From Rhizobium sp. Q54 (GTDB lineage Bacteria; Pseudomonadota; Alphaproteobacteria; SHVZ01), in NCBI GenBank assembly GCA_945871425.1, contig CAMBVS010000003.1, forward strand, positions 1 through 64,000: a DNA stretch of 64,000 nucleotides. The letters run 5' to 3'. The notes under the pieces were generated by a model that was not told the origin of the DNA, ran no database searches, and saw nothing but the letters and a program-made list of their open reading frames with translations. Both the position numbers and the translations under genes were made by a program. Each line of letters opens with the position of its first letter. The stretch's first letter is position 1. Positions 1 through 8,557 of the stretch are shown one piece after another.

Positions 1-57
1 CGCCAGCCGGACGAACTCCCGCCGCAACGACATGATGGACCTCTCCCCCCACGGCAC
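1..57 (-). CDS. IS481-like transposase, N-terminal fragment (runs off left edge)
   Basis: Nineteen codons are visible, from a GTG at 57 to the window edge. The start is preceded by AGGAGGGTGCG, a strong ribosome binding site. The peptide reads VPWGERSIMSLRREFVRLA, which resembles the opening of IS481-family DDE transposases of the kind MPWxExSxxSxRREFVxLA. The helix-turn-helix and catalytic domains would lie outside the window, so the assignment rests on a short stretch recognised from memory. A paired repeat just upstream (99-137) supports an insertion-sequence end. Confidence 0.6.
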   Translation of the reverse strand, partial: MPWGERSIMSLRREFVRLA

Positions 58-98
58 CGCACCCTCCTGAAAAGGCACGCAAACAGCCGTGAGTATGT

Positions 99-137
99 GT
101 CCACCATGTCCCCGAACACCCGTCCACCATCTCCCCG
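99..137. repeat. Paired 16-bp repeats at the presumed IS481-type end
   Basis: GTCCACCATGTCCCCG (99-114) and GTCCACCATCTCCCCG (122-137) differ at one position and lie 23 bp apart in direct orientation. They sit upstream of the transposase start at 57, where the terminal transposase-binding sites of an IS481-type element would be expected. The outer boundary of the element and any target duplication cannot be fixed because the other end is outside the window. The remainder of 138-257 shows nothing else recognisable. Confidence 0.4.
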
Positions 138-257
138 GTCCATACACGAAGCCGGGGGAGGGAGCCGGAGGCGTCCAGGCTCGGCGGCGCTGCGTGCACG
201 GATCGCGGCTTGCCTTTAGAGTCGCGTCCCTTCACGTCCTTCCAAAGAGAGATCCCC

Positions 258-1289
258 ATGGACTATCGGCTGCTCGGCGGCTCCGGTTTCAGCGTGCCAG
301 CCTTGAGCTTCGGCACCGCCACCTTTGGCGGCGGCAACGAGTTCCTGCGCGCCTGGGGCGCGACCGACGTCGAAGGCGCGATGCGCATGGTCGACCTGTG
401 CCTCGACGCCGGGGCGACGATGTTCGACAGCGCCGACGGCTATTCCAACGGGCTGGCCGAGGAGATCCTGGGCAAGGCCATCGCCGGCCGACGCGACAAG
501 GTGCTGATCTCGACCAAGGCCTTCGCCCGCATGGGGCCTGGGCCGAACGACATCGGCACCTCCCGGCACCATCTGGTCGCGGCCTGCGAGGCGAGCCTGA
601 AGCGGTTGGGGACCGATTACATCGACCTCTGGCAGATGCACACCTTCGACGCGTTGACGCCGGTCGAGGAGACCATGCGGGCGCTCGACGATCTCGTCCG
701 CGCCGGCAAGGTCCGCTACATCGGCTGCTCCAACTATTCCGGCTGGCACCTGATGAAGTCGCTGGCGATCGCCGACCGCTATGGCTGGAGCCGCTTCGTC
801 GCGCACCAGGCCTATTATTCGCTGATCTGCCGCGACTACGAATGGGAACTGATGCCGCTCGGCGTCGCCGAGAAGGTCGGCTGCGTGGTGTGGAGCCCAC
901 TGGCCGGCGGCAAGCTGGCCGGCAAGATCACGCGCGATCGTCCGGCGCCGGAGGGTTCGCGGATCGCCGTGCAGGGTGCCATGGGACCGCAGATCCCTGA
1001 CGAGCAGTTCTACGACATCGTCGACGTGCTCCGGGACCTGGCGAAGGAGACCGGCCGCAGCGTCTCGCAGGTCGCGCTCAACTGGGTGCTGTCGCGTCCG
1101 ACCGTGGCGACGGTGGTGGTCGGCGCCCGCGACGAGGCCCAGCTCCGTGACAATCTCGGCGCGGTCGAGTTCAAGCTGTCGGCCGAGCAGATCAAGCGCC
1201 TGGATCGGGTCAGCGCTCGCCCTTCCGCCTATCCCTACTGGCACCAACAGCGTCCGCCCTCGATCGTCCGCAACCCGCCGCCGGTCTGA
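258..1289 (+). CDS. Aldo/keto reductase
   Basis: This 343-residue protein is an NADPH-type aldo/keto reductase of the YajO/Tas-like group, with a cytoplasmic TIM barrel. The catalytic tetrad is visible as D57 and Y62 (FDSADGYSNG), K87 (ISTKAF) and H128 (QMHTFD). The SNYSGWHL segment and the SPLAGGKLAGK cofactor loop are typical of the family. The ATG at 258 is preferred over an upstream in-frame ATG at 210 because AGAGAG precedes it and the conserved N-terminus begins there. It ends directly against the convergent flavoprotein gene at 1290. The substrate is not evident; sugars or small aldehydes are possible. Confidence 0.9.
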   Translation: MDYRLLGGSGFSVPALSFGTATFGGGNEFLRAWGATDVEGAMRMVDLCLDAGATMFDSADGYSNGLAEEILGKAIAGRRDKVLISTKAFARMGPGPNDIGTSRHHLVAACEASLKRLGTDYIDLWQMHTFDALTPVEETMRALDDLVRAGKVRYIGCSNYSGWHLMKSLAIADRYGWSRFVAHQAYYSLICRDYEWELMPLGVAEKVGCVVWSPLAGGKLAGKITRDRPAPEGSRIAVQGAMGPQIPDEQFYDIVDVLRDLAKETGRSVSQVALNWVLSRPTVATVVVGARDEAQLRDNLGAVEFKLSAEQIKRLDRVSARPSAYPYWHQQRPPSIVRNPPPV

Positions 1290-2468
1290 TCAACCGGGAA
1301 GGCGCTGCTCGGCCGGGTCGGTGCTGGACAACGCCAGCAGCGTCGCGCCGGGCACGTTCGTCGGCGGATAGATCACCACCGTGTTGATCCGGCGCTTCAG
1401 CACCTTGGCCTCGGCCCCGGTCTTCGAGATGGTACGCTCCCAGCCCTGGGTCAGCACCGCGCCGGAGCGGCCGAGGTCGAGGCAGGTGACGTAGCGCGGC
1501 TGTGCGTAGGGCACGGTTGGAAGGCCCAGCAGGTCGCGGGCGGCGTTCTCCCCGGCGAAGCGGCCGAGCTGGAGGGCGTGCTGGCAGGATTGCAGCGCCC
1601 GATGGCCGTCGCCGGTGTTTGCGGCGGCCGCATCTCCGGTCACGAACACCTCGGGCGCGGCTGGCGCGCGCAGCGAGCGGTCGACGATGATCCGGCCAAG
1701 GGCGTCGCGCTCGCCCGGCACGTGTCGAACGAAGCCGGAAGCGACCATACCCGTCGCCAGCACCACCGCGTCGGCGTCGAGGGCGGGGCCGGCGGCGAAG
1801 GTCACGCGATTGGCCGCAAGTGCGATGATGGTCACCCCCAGGCAACATTCGACCCCGGCTGCCGCGAGTGCGGTTTCGATCTCCGTGCGCGGGCCGGCGC
1901 CGAGTTCGGAGCCGACCGTTACGGCGCGGTCGACGAGGACGATGCGCAGGCTTTCCGCCTCGCCGCCGTGGGTCGCGATCCGGTCACGCATTTCGAGCGC
2001 CAGCTCGATGCCGGTGAATCCTGCGCCAACGACGGCGACGGTCGGCCGCGCAATACCTCTGGCGATCTCTCCCAGTCGCCGGTCGGAGGCGATCGCGTCT
2101 CGTTGGCTGTCGATGGAGTAGGCAGCCACCGCCCCCGGAACTGGTGGGCGGTGCATGCTGCTGCCGGTGGCGACGACGAGGCGGGCATAGGGGAGGTTGG
2201 CACCCGAGGCGAGGACGACGGTTTGCCGGGCAAGATCGAGGCCGGTTGCCTCGCCCTGGACGAATTTCACGCCGGCGGCGTCGAGCAGGGGGAGGAGATC
2301 GGCGCCCAGCGTTTCCGGCTTTGCCTCGTAGAGGCGGGGCCGCATCTGCAGCACCGGCTCGCGCGAGGCCATGGTCACGCGTACCTGGTCGCCGACCACG
2401 CGCCTCGCGGCCATCGCTGCCCAGAACCCGGCGAAGCCGCCGCCGACGATCAGGATCTCGTCAGTCAT
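1290..2468 (-). CDS. NDH-2-like FAD-dependent pyridine nucleotide oxidoreductase
   Basis: The 392-residue protein has an N-terminal FAD-binding GGGFAG at residues 9-14, a second Rossmann motif VVGAGFTG near 150 and a VTGDAA motif near 300, the layout of type II NADH dehydrogenase-like flavoproteins. No CxxxxC redox disulfide is present, so it is not a glutathione-reductase type enzyme. Its start (ATG at 2468) overlaps the end of the Rrf2 gene by 8 nt, so the two are co-translated and the flavoprotein is probably the regulated target. The electron acceptor (quinone or other) is unknown. Confidence 0.85.
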   Translation of the reverse strand: MTDEILIVGGGFAGFWAAMAARRVVGDQVRVTMASREPVLQMRPRLYEAKPETLGADLLPLLDAAGVKFVQGEATGLDLARQTVVLASGANLPYARLVVATGSSMHRPPVPGAVAAYSIDSQRDAIASDRRLGEIARGIARPTVAVVGAGFTGIELALEMRDRIATHGGEAESLRIVLVDRAVTVGSELGAGPRTEIETALAAAGVECCLGVTIIALAANRVTFAAGPALDADAVVLATGMVASGFVRHVPGERDALGRIIVDRSLRAPAAPEVFVTGDAAAANTGDGHRALQSCQHALQLGRFAGENAARDLLGLPTVPYAQPRYVTCLDLGRSGAVLTQGWERTISKTGAEAKVLKRRINTVVIYPPTNVPGATLLALSSTDPAEQRLPG

Positions 2469-2997
2469 CGCCCGTCTCCTTGGAGGCTCTCCGGCCGGCG
2501 TAACGATCGGTGAACCAGGCGGTGATGGTGGTTGCCGCCGTCGCCGAGGCCTTGGCGCTGACCTGGCCGGCGATGTCGGCAAGGGTTCGTTGGGCAAGCT
2601 CGCGGCGCATGGCCGCCTCCGCTGACAGCATGACGGCGTGGATGGCACAGGTGCCGGAGGTGGCCGCGCGCGGGGCGGCGCCCTCGGCCCAGAGCGCGCA
2701 ATGGGCTCGGATCTCGCGGCATTCGAACAGCGGTTCGCGCCCTTGGACGGCATCGGCGACGTCGAGCGTGGTGATCGCGTCCGGCGCGCGCGCCAGCTTC
2801 CAGCCGCCGCGGACGCCTTCGGAGCCGCTGACCAGCCCGGCCTTCTCGAGCTGGGTCAGCAGCTTCCGCATGAAGGCCAGCGGCAGGCGCTGGAACTCCG
2901 CGAGGTCGCGCGCGCTGGGCGCCGTCGCGCTCGGGGCGAGACTCAGGTTGAGCAGCGTATGCAGGGCGTATTCGACGCCGGCACCGTAGTAGGCCAT
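2461..2997 (-). CDS. Rrf2-family transcriptional regulator
   Basis: The 178-residue protein has the winged-helix N-terminus of Rrf2 regulators (residues 1-75, with MRKLLTQLEKAGLVSG as the recognition region and a GVRGGWKLAR wing). Three cysteines, C93, C100 and C117, lie in the segment that holds the Fe-S ligands in IscR, NsrR and RirA, although their spacing differs from those proteins. Many Rrf2 members sense iron, NO or redox state through such a cluster. It is first in an operon with the FAD oxidoreductase. A near-perfect palindrome lies 12 bp upstream of its start, suggesting autoregulation. Confidence 0.88.
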   Translation of the reverse strand: MAYYGAGVEYALHTLLNLSLAPSATAPSARDLAEFQRLPLAFMRKLLTQLEKAGLVSGSEGVRGGWKLARAPDAITTLDVADAVQGREPLFECREIRAHCALWAEGAAPRAATSGTCAIHAVMLSAEAAMRRELAQRTLADIAGQVSAKASATAATTITAWFTDRYAGRRASKETGDD

Positions 2998-3008
2998 GGA
3001 TCTCTATA

Positions 3009-3031
3009 ACTACGATTAAGTTAGTCGTAGT
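3009..3031. promoter_or_regulatory. Palindromic operator candidate for the Rrf2 regulator
   Basis: ACTACGA (3009-3015) and TCGTAGT (3025-3031) are exact inverted arms. The inner bases also pair except for one position, giving 10 of 11 pairs around a centre at 3020. The site is AT-rich against a GC-rich background and lies between the divergent Rrf2 and PhyH genes, 12 bp from the Rrf2 start. The size and symmetry suit a dimeric Rrf2 protein. Binding by this particular regulator is inferred from position. Confidence 0.6.
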
Positions 3032-3084
3032 ATATATGATCACGTCTCCAAGGCAAGGCCGGAGGCGGTCTATAGTCGGGCGCG

Positions 3085-3894
3085 ATGAACCCTGACCCGA
3101 TGATCACCGCCGCCGACATCGCCGCCTATGAACGAGACGGCGTCGTCTGCCTCCGGCGCATGTTCGATCCCGACTGGATCGCCGTCCTGGCCGCCGGTGT
3201 CGAGGAGGCGATGGCCAAGCCCGGCCCGCATGGCGAGATCTATACGAAGCCCGGCAATCCCGGCCGCTTCTTCGGCGACCTCGACATGTGGCAGCGCTTG
3301 GCCCCGTTCCGACGCTTCGTGTTCGAGTCGCCGGCCGCCGCCATCGCCGGCCGCGTCATGGGGGCCAGCCGCGTCAACTTCTTCTACGACCAGCTCCTGG
3401 TGAAGGAGCCGGGTACCGGCGAGCGCACGCCCTGGCACCAGGACCAGCCCTACTGGGCGGTGAGCGGCACTCAGGTGTGCTCGATCTGGCTGCCGCTCGA
3501 CCCGGTGGCGAGGGAGAACGCGGTCGAATATGTCCGGGGATCGCATCTCTGGGGACGGGCGTTCCTGCCCTATCACTTCGCCGACGGCAGCCCATATCGC
3601 GAGCGCAGCCTGGAGACGATGCCGGACATCGATGCGGACCGCTCGGCCTACGACATCGTCGCCTACGACATGGAGCCGGGCGACTGCCTGGTGTTCCAGG
3701 CGATGATCGTGCATGGCGCGCCCGGCAATGCTTCGGCCAGCCGGCGGCGGCGGGCGTTGGCGACGCGCTGGACCGGCGACGACGCACGCTACTGCGTGCA
3801 TGCGGGCGAGGTGGCGATCCCGACCTCGGACCCAGGCCTCAAGCACGGCGACCCGATGGACTGCGCCTTGTTCCCGCGCGTCTGGCCGCGCTGA
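3085..3894 (+). CDS. Phytanoyl-CoA dioxygenase (PhyH) family protein
   Basis: The 269-residue protein is a member of the Fe(II)/2-oxoglutarate-dependent PhyH family. The HxD iron-binding pair is H118 and D120 (WHQDQPYW), the distal histidine is H210 (VHGAPGN), and the 2-oxoglutarate-binding arginine lies in the following RRRRALATRW. The length is usual for bacterial members. It is transcribed divergently from the Rrf2 regulator and shares its 87-bp intergenic region, so it may respond to the same regulator. The substrate cannot be read from sequence; PhyH proteins hydroxylate a wide range of small molecules. Confidence 0.88.
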   Translation: MNPDPMITAADIAAYERDGVVCLRRMFDPDWIAVLAAGVEEAMAKPGPHGEIYTKPGNPGRFFGDLDMWQRLAPFRRFVFESPAAAIAGRVMGASRVNFFYDQLLVKEPGTGERTPWHQDQPYWAVSGTQVCSIWLPLDPVARENAVEYVRGSHLWGRAFLPYHFADGSPYRERSLETMPDIDADRSAYDIVAYDMEPGDCLVFQAMIVHGAPGNASASRRRRALATRWTGDDARYCVHAGEVAIPTSDPGLKHGDPMDCALFPRVWPR

Positions 3895-3896
3895 CG

Positions 3897-4190
3897 CTAC
3901 TTGGCACGCGCACGGAGGCTTCGGAGATTGTGGATGTGGACATGCTCGCCCGGGCGGATCGCGCTGGTCGCCTCGCCGATCGCCTCGCCATATTTGAAGA
4001 TGCGGTCGCCGGGCGAGATCGCCTGAAGCGCGATCTTATGGCAAAGCGGCACGTCCTGGATCGCCTCCAGCGCCGAGACCGCCTCGCCGCAGCCGACACG
4101 GATGCGCTCGCCCCGGCCGACCGGCCTGAGCACGGTCGCGACACCGTCCTCAGGGCTCAGGCGGATCGCGTCGACCATCGGCGCTTCCAT
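3897..4190 (-). CDS. UxaA-type dehydratase small subunit (SAF domain)
   Basis: This 97-residue protein matches the SAF domain found at the N-terminus of altronate/galactarate dehydratases, with a central GDRIFKYGEAIGEAT segment and GEHVHIHN near the end. The ATG at 4190 is chosen over one at 4178 because GAGGAAG lies at suitable distance. It follows the large subunit by 11 bp on the same strand. In classical UxaA both parts form one protein; here they are separate genes, as in several bacterial sugar-acid operons. It probably acts with the 4202-5368 product in dehydrating an aldonate or similar hydroxy acid. Confidence 0.85.
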   Translation of the reverse strand: MEAPMVDAIRLSPEDGVATVLRPVGRGERIRVGCGEAVSALEAIQDVPLCHKIALQAISPGDRIFKYGEAIGEATSAIRPGEHVHIHNLRSLRARAK

Positions 4191-4201
4191 CGTCGTCTTC
4201 C

Positions 4202-5368
4202 TCACATCGCCGGGCCGTAGCGGGCGACGACCTCGTCGCCTTCGCCCAGCACCTCGCCCCAGGTGGCGTCGCCCGAGGCGACGGCCAGCATCCGCTGCCA
4301 TAGCCGATCGGCCGCGACCTCCGGCGCCTCGCGGCCGAGGAACACGGCGCTGGCGTCGAGGTCGAGCTGCTCGCCGATCTTGGCGCAGGTGACCGGGTTG
4401 GCGCTGACCTTGAGGGTGGGCGCCATCGAGCTGACGAAGCTGTTGCCGACGCCGGTCGTGAACAGCATCAGCTGGGCGCCGGCGACGGTGAATCCGGTCA
4501 GCGACTCCGATGCATAGGCCGGCGCGTCCATGACCCAGCAGCCGGGGCCGCCGGCCGCCTCGCCATAGGCGAGCACGCCCTGGATCGGCCGGCTGCCGCT
4601 CTTGGCGATATTGCCGAGCGCCTTCTCCTCGATGCTGGAGAGGCCGGCGGCGATGTTGGTCGGCCCGGGGTTGTTGCCGGTGAGGTCGAGGCCGTTGCTG
4701 ACCGCGGTCTCCTCGCGGCGGCGGACGGCGTCGTGGATGGCGGCGGCGACGGCGGGGGTCGCGGCGCGCCGTTCCAGCAGGTGCTCGGCGCCCAGCCACT
4801 CGACGGTCTCGCCGATGATGGCGCGGCCGCCGGCATCGACCAGACGGTCGGCCATGCGGCCGAGCAGCGGGTTCGACACCAGGCCGGAGGAGGGATCGGA
4901 GCGGCCGCATTCGAGGCCGAGACAGAGCGCGGAGAGCGGTGCCGGTGCGCGCCTGAAGGTGGAGACCTGCATCGCCAGCCGCGCCCCGGCGCGGATACCG
5001 CGTTCGGTCAAGGTGACGGCATCGTGGCCGCAATCATCCATGGTCAGCGCCGCGAAGGGCCGCTTGCTGCGCTCGACCTCCGCGGCGACTTCGGCCATCA
5101 GCGGCGGGCTGTCGCCGATCAAGAGCACCGCGCCGACATTTGGATGGTTGGGCAGCCGCATCAGCGAACGCCGCCAGGTCGCCCGGTCCGCGCCGAGCAG
5201 GCTGCCGTGATTGTAGGGCATGCCGACCATTACTGCGCCGCTGAGCGCCGATGCGATGCGGCGTGCTGTCGGAATGGTCAGGCCGGCGATCGACAGCACC
5301 AGAAGGTGGTTGCGGATCCCGATACTGCCGTCCGGGCGATGGTAGCCGAGGAACTCTTCGCCAGACAT
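4202..5368 (-). CDS. UxaA-type (altronate/galactarate) dehydratase large subunit
   Basis: The 388-residue protein corresponds to the C-terminal catalytic part of the UxaA/GarD family: it opens with EEFLGYHRPDGSIGIRNHLLV and carries the family motifs LGLECGRSDPSSG and TGNNPGPTNIAAGLSSIEEK. These enzymes are iron-dependent, cytoplasmic dehydratases of sugar acids. It lies between the MR/MLE enzyme (8 bp upstream) and the SAF subunit (11 bp downstream), so the three form one operon. The exact substrate is not clear; the neighbouring enolase-superfamily enzyme suggests an aldonic or aldaric acid. Confidence 0.88.
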   Translation of the reverse strand: MSGEEFLGYHRPDGSIGIRNHLLVLSIAGLTIPTARRIASALSGAVMVGMPYNHGSLLGADRATWRRSLMRLPNHPNVGAVLLIGDSPPLMAEVAAEVERSKRPFAALTMDDCGHDAVTLTERGIRAGARLAMQVSTFRRAPAPLSALCLGLECGRSDPSSGLVSNPLLGRMADRLVDAGGRAIIGETVEWLGAEHLLERRAATPAVAAAIHDAVRRREETAVSNGLDLTGNNPGPTNIAAGLSSIEEKALGNIAKSGSRPIQGVLAYGEAAGGPGCWVMDAPAYASESLTGFTVAGAQLMLFTTGVGNSFVSSMAPTLKVSANPVTCAKIGEQLDLDASAVFLGREAPEVAADRLWQRMLAVASGDATWGEVLGEGDEVVARYGPAM

Positions 5369-5376
5369 CTAAAGGA

Positions 5377-6495
5377 TCAGGTCCTTTCCGTCAGCTCGGC
5401 GACCAGGGACGGGACCAGCGCGAGGCCGAGGCCCGGTTTGGACGGGAGCTTGCTTGCCTCGCCTGCATGCTTGGGAAGCTTGCCGCCGACCAGCGTGTCG
5501 AACAGCGGCGACTCGTCATACTGGTGCTCCAGCAGGTCGAAGCCGTCTAGGACGGCGGCGGCGTGCAGGCTGGCCGCGTGGCAGATGGGGCCGGTCGGAT
5601 TGTGTGGGGCGCAGCCGACGCCGTAGCTGGCGCAGAGCGTCCCGGCCGCCAGCATCCCGGCGAAGCCGCCGATGTATTTGATGTCGGGCATGACGACATC
5701 GTAGCAGCCCGCCTCGAGGAACGGGCGAAGCGCGGCAGGCGAGGTCGACATCTCCAGGCCGGCAAGCTGCATGTTGCGGGCGTTGCTCCTGGCGCGGAGG
5801 CGCCGGAGCGCGTCCAGCGATTCCGCCGTCTCCGGGATCGGGCACTCGAACCAGGTGACGCCGATCTCCGCCAGCCGGTCGATGGTGCGATCAGCGGTGG
5901 CTTCGGTGAACCGCCAGTGGCAGTCGACCATGACCCTGACATCCGCGCCGGCAGCCTCCCTGACCGCGGTGATCCGGGCGACCCCGGCATCGATCAGTGC
6001 AGGCCCGGCATCGGTCTCGGCCAGGGCGGGGGTGAGGCCGTCGAAGGGCGCGAGCTTGAGGCGGGTGAAGCCGACCGCGAGGGCGTCGCGGGCGCTCGCG
6101 GCGAAGCCGGCCGGGCTGCGGTCGACGGTCCGCCGGTTGATGTTGGCATAGAGGGGGATCTCTCGCCGCTGGGTTATCCCCAGCAGCTGCCAGACCGGCT
6201 TGCCGCCGCGCTGGCCGCGAAGGTCCCAGAGCGCCTGGTCGAGGGCGCTCGAGAGGGCGGCCTCGGCGATCGATTGCTCGGGTATGGGGGCCTTCAACGG
6301 CGCCGGTGTTGCCGAGACGCCGATCAGCGCCGGCCTCTGCTCGGCCAGCAGCGCCGATACCTCCGCCTCGCGACCGGGAAGCGTCGCCTCGCCGAGTCCG
6401 GTCAGGCCGTCGTCGTCGACGACCTTGAGGAAGATCCAGACGGTCTTCTCGCTGATCCGGAGAGGCAGCGCCTCGATCTCGGCTATTCGGCTCAT
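5377..6495 (-). CDS. Mandelate racemase/muconate lactonizing enzyme family protein
   Basis: The 372-residue protein belongs to the enolase superfamily. Mg2+ ligands are visible as D191 (VMVDCHWRF), E217 (WFECPIPE) and E248 (AGLEMS). Candidate acid/base residues are K147 (TRLKLAPFDG) and the D271/K273 pair (PDIKYIGG), with H298 in GCAPHNPTGP. Such enzymes abstract a proton alpha to a carboxylate, usually to dehydrate, epimerise or lactonise. ATG at 6495 begins the conserved N-terminus. First gene of the minus-strand operon with the UxaA-like subunits. A sugar-acid dehydratase or epimerase is likely; the substrate is not assigned. Confidence 0.88.
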   Translation of the reverse strand: MSRIAEIEALPLRISEKTVWIFLKVVDDDGLTGLGEATLPGREAEVSALLAEQRPALIGVSATPAPLKAPIPEQSIAEAALSSALDQALWDLRGQRGGKPVWQLLGITQRREIPLYANINRRTVDRSPAGFAASARDALAVGFTRLKLAPFDGLTPALAETDAGPALIDAGVARITAVREAAGADVRVMVDCHWRFTEATADRTIDRLAEIGVTWFECPIPETAESLDALRRLRARSNARNMQLAGLEMSTSPAALRPFLEAGCYDVVMPDIKYIGGFAGMLAAGTLCASYGVGCAPHNPTGPICHAASLHAAAVLDGFDLLEHQYDESPLFDTLVGGKLPKHAGEASKLPSKPGLGLALVPSLVAELTERT

Positions 6496-6626
6496 GGCCG
6501 GGACCTTGCCTGATGCATGGGGCACCCTATCGCGTCTTGCGGCCTTTCGCGAAATGCGTTCCGTCGTTGCGCGGCGGCGTCCGCGCCCGGAACAATCGGG
6601 CATAGCTTTCGCCGTGAGAGGTCCCG

Positions 6627-8267
6627 ATGCCGACACCGCTCAAGACCGATCAGATCGACGCCCTGTTTGCCGGCTGGGACACGCCCGGCGCACCGGGGGG
6701 GACGCTGGCAGTGCTGCGCGGCGGCGCCGTCGTGCACCAGCGCTGCTTCGGCCTCGCCAGCCTCGAGCTCGGCGTCAGGAACAAGCCCGAGACGCGGTTC
6801 CACATCGCCTCCATCACCAAGACCTTCGTCGCCGCCGCCTCGGCGCTGCTGGTCGAGCGTGGCAAGCTCGACCTCGACGAGGACATCCGCGGCATCGTGC
6901 CGGAACTCAAGATCGACAGGCCGGTGCCGATCCGGCGACTGCTCGGCATGACCAGCGGGCTCCGCGACTCCTGGGAGCTGATGCAGCTCTCCGGTGTCGG
7001 CACCGACCAGGCCCGCTCGATCGACGACTTCCTGGACATCGCCTTCAACCAGCGCCACTTCAGCTTTCCGGTCGGCGAGCGCAACGTCTACACCAACATC
7101 AACTTCATCCTGATGGCGCTGGTGGTCGAGAGGCGGAGCGGCAGGCCCTTCGCCTCGTTCCTGGCCGACGACGTGCTGAAGCCGCTCGGCATGACCCAGA
7201 CCCGCCTCCGCGACGAGGCCTCCGACGTCGCCGAGAACCTGGCCAATTCCTACCTGCCTCAGGCCGACGGCAGCTGGAAGAAGGGTGTGTTCTCGATCGG
7301 CCTCGGCGGGGCCGGAGGCCTGATCAGCAACCTGCCCGATCTCGTTCGCTGGCAGGGCATGTTCCGGGCCGGCGGCATCGGCGGCGCGAAGATCGCCCGG
7401 CTCATGGCGACGCAGGGGAAACTCGCCGATGGCCGGCCGACCAACTACGGCCTCGGCCTCAGCGTCCGGAAGTATCGCGGCCTCGACCTCTGGTGCCATG
7501 GCGGCGGGTTGCCGGGCTTCCGCTCGATCTTCGCTTTCATGCCGGGCGTCGATTTCGGTGTGGTCCTGCTCTCCAACCGCGACGACGCCGACACCTATCG
7601 TCGATTCACCGAGATCGCCGATGTGGCGCTCGCCGACGAATTTACCGAGCCATCGCCGGCCAGGCTCGGGGCGGAGCGCATGAAGCAGGTCTCCATCCCT
7701 GGCGTCAGCCTCGCCAGCCTCGACGGCCGCTACATCGACCGCGAGTCCGGCGAAGTGATGACGCTGAAGGTCAAGGAGGCGGCGATCGAGGCCGACAAGA
7801 ACGGCCACGCCCTAGTGCTGCGCCCGGTCGGGGGCAATCGCTTCGTCGAGAACTGGTCCAACGTCGATACCACGGCCGAGATCGAGGCGGGCTCGAACAA
7901 GGCGCCGGTGATCCACATGGATTTCGGCGGCCAGCGCTGCGTCTTCGATCCGGCCCCGGTCTACGAGCCCAATGCCGCCGCGCTGGAGGCCTGCGTCGGC
8001 CACTACGTCAGCGACGAGCTGGCGACCACCTTCGAGGTCAGGCGGGAGACGGACGGGCTGGTGCTCAAGCTCGGACCGGGCTTCCAGCGCCAGGCGCTGG
8101 TGCCGCTAGAGCCGCTCGCCCCCGACCGCTTCGTCGGCAAGACCCAGCTCTGGCAAGGCTGGTGGGTGGTCCATGCCGTACGCATGATCCGCGAGGGCGG
8201 CAGGGTCGCGGCCATGCTCGTCAGCTCGGATCGAATGAAGGATGTACGGCTCGATCGGGTGAGTTGA
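6627..8267 (+). CDS. Beta-lactamase-family serine hydrolase, D-aminopeptidase-like
   Basis: The 546-residue protein has the penicillin-recognising fold: SxxK at S62-K65 (ASITK), YxN at Y155-N157 (YTNIN) and HGGG at 291-294 in place of KTG. After the catalytic domain (to about 350) two beta-rich C-terminal regions follow, the layout of Ochrobactrum D-stereospecific aminopeptidase, which releases D-amino acids from peptides and amides. No signal peptide is seen, so it is likely cytoplasmic. It is divergent from the MR/MLE operon (131 bp between the two start codons) and stands alone. An esterase role is the alternative. Confidence 0.82.
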   Translation: MPTPLKTDQIDALFAGWDTPGAPGGTLAVLRGGAVVHQRCFGLASLELGVRNKPETRFHIASITKTFVAAASALLVERGKLDLDEDIRGIVPELKIDRPVPIRRLLGMTSGLRDSWELMQLSGVGTDQARSIDDFLDIAFNQRHFSFPVGERNVYTNINFILMALVVERRSGRPFASFLADDVLKPLGMTQTRLRDEASDVAENLANSYLPQADGSWKKGVFSIGLGGAGGLISNLPDLVRWQGMFRAGGIGGAKIARLMATQGKLADGRPTNYGLGLSVRKYRGLDLWCHGGGLPGFRSIFAFMPGVDFGVVLLSNRDDADTYRRFTEIADVALADEFTEPSPARLGAERMKQVSIPGVSLASLDGRYIDRESGEVMTLKVKEAAIEADKNGHALVLRPVGGNRFVENWSNVDTTAEIEAGSNKAPVIHMDFGGQRCVFDPAPVYEPNAAALEACVGHYVSDELATTFEVRRETDGLVLKLGPGFQRQALVPLEPLAPDRFVGKTQLWQGWWVVHAVRMIREGGRVAAMLVSSDRMKDVRLDRVS

Positions 8268-8557
8268 GGCGGCGAGGGGCGTTCTGCCACAAGGGCGAGT
8301 TGGCCATCCGGCGGCGCGTCTGCAGCGGGCAAAGCTCGCAGTATCTCTTCCCGTCGCCGCAAGCGGTCTGGTCGAGCAGCTTCACTCGCTGCTGAAGCTA
8401 CTCGGCCAGGCCCTCGCCGCTCCAGCCCGCCGAAAGCCCCGCAAAGACGATCGCGCACCTGCTCGGTCTCAGCGGACTGCTCAGGCCGAACCTCGCTTGC
8501 GCGACGCGAGGAAGTTGAAGAACAAGACAGAGAACGGGTAAGAGGCGATTGCCGGAC
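8268..8557. other. Intergenic stretch without recognisable gene
   Basis: This 290-bp gap lies between the serine hydrolase and the GMC small-subunit gene. One plus-strand frame stays open for about 70 codons and ends near 8541, but it has no start codon with a ribosome binding site and no recognisable motif. It may be decayed coding DNA. No hairpin with a following T-run is evident. Confidence 0.4.

Noticed and set aside
1578-2513. A 311-codon plus-strand frame
   Set aside because: Antisense to the FAD oxidoreductase, whose Rossmann motifs are intact; no start signal or motif.
8268-8557. Possible gene or IS remnant between the serine hydrolase and GMC genes
   Set aside because: An open stretch exists but has no start with a ribosome binding site and no motif, so it was recorded only as intergenic.
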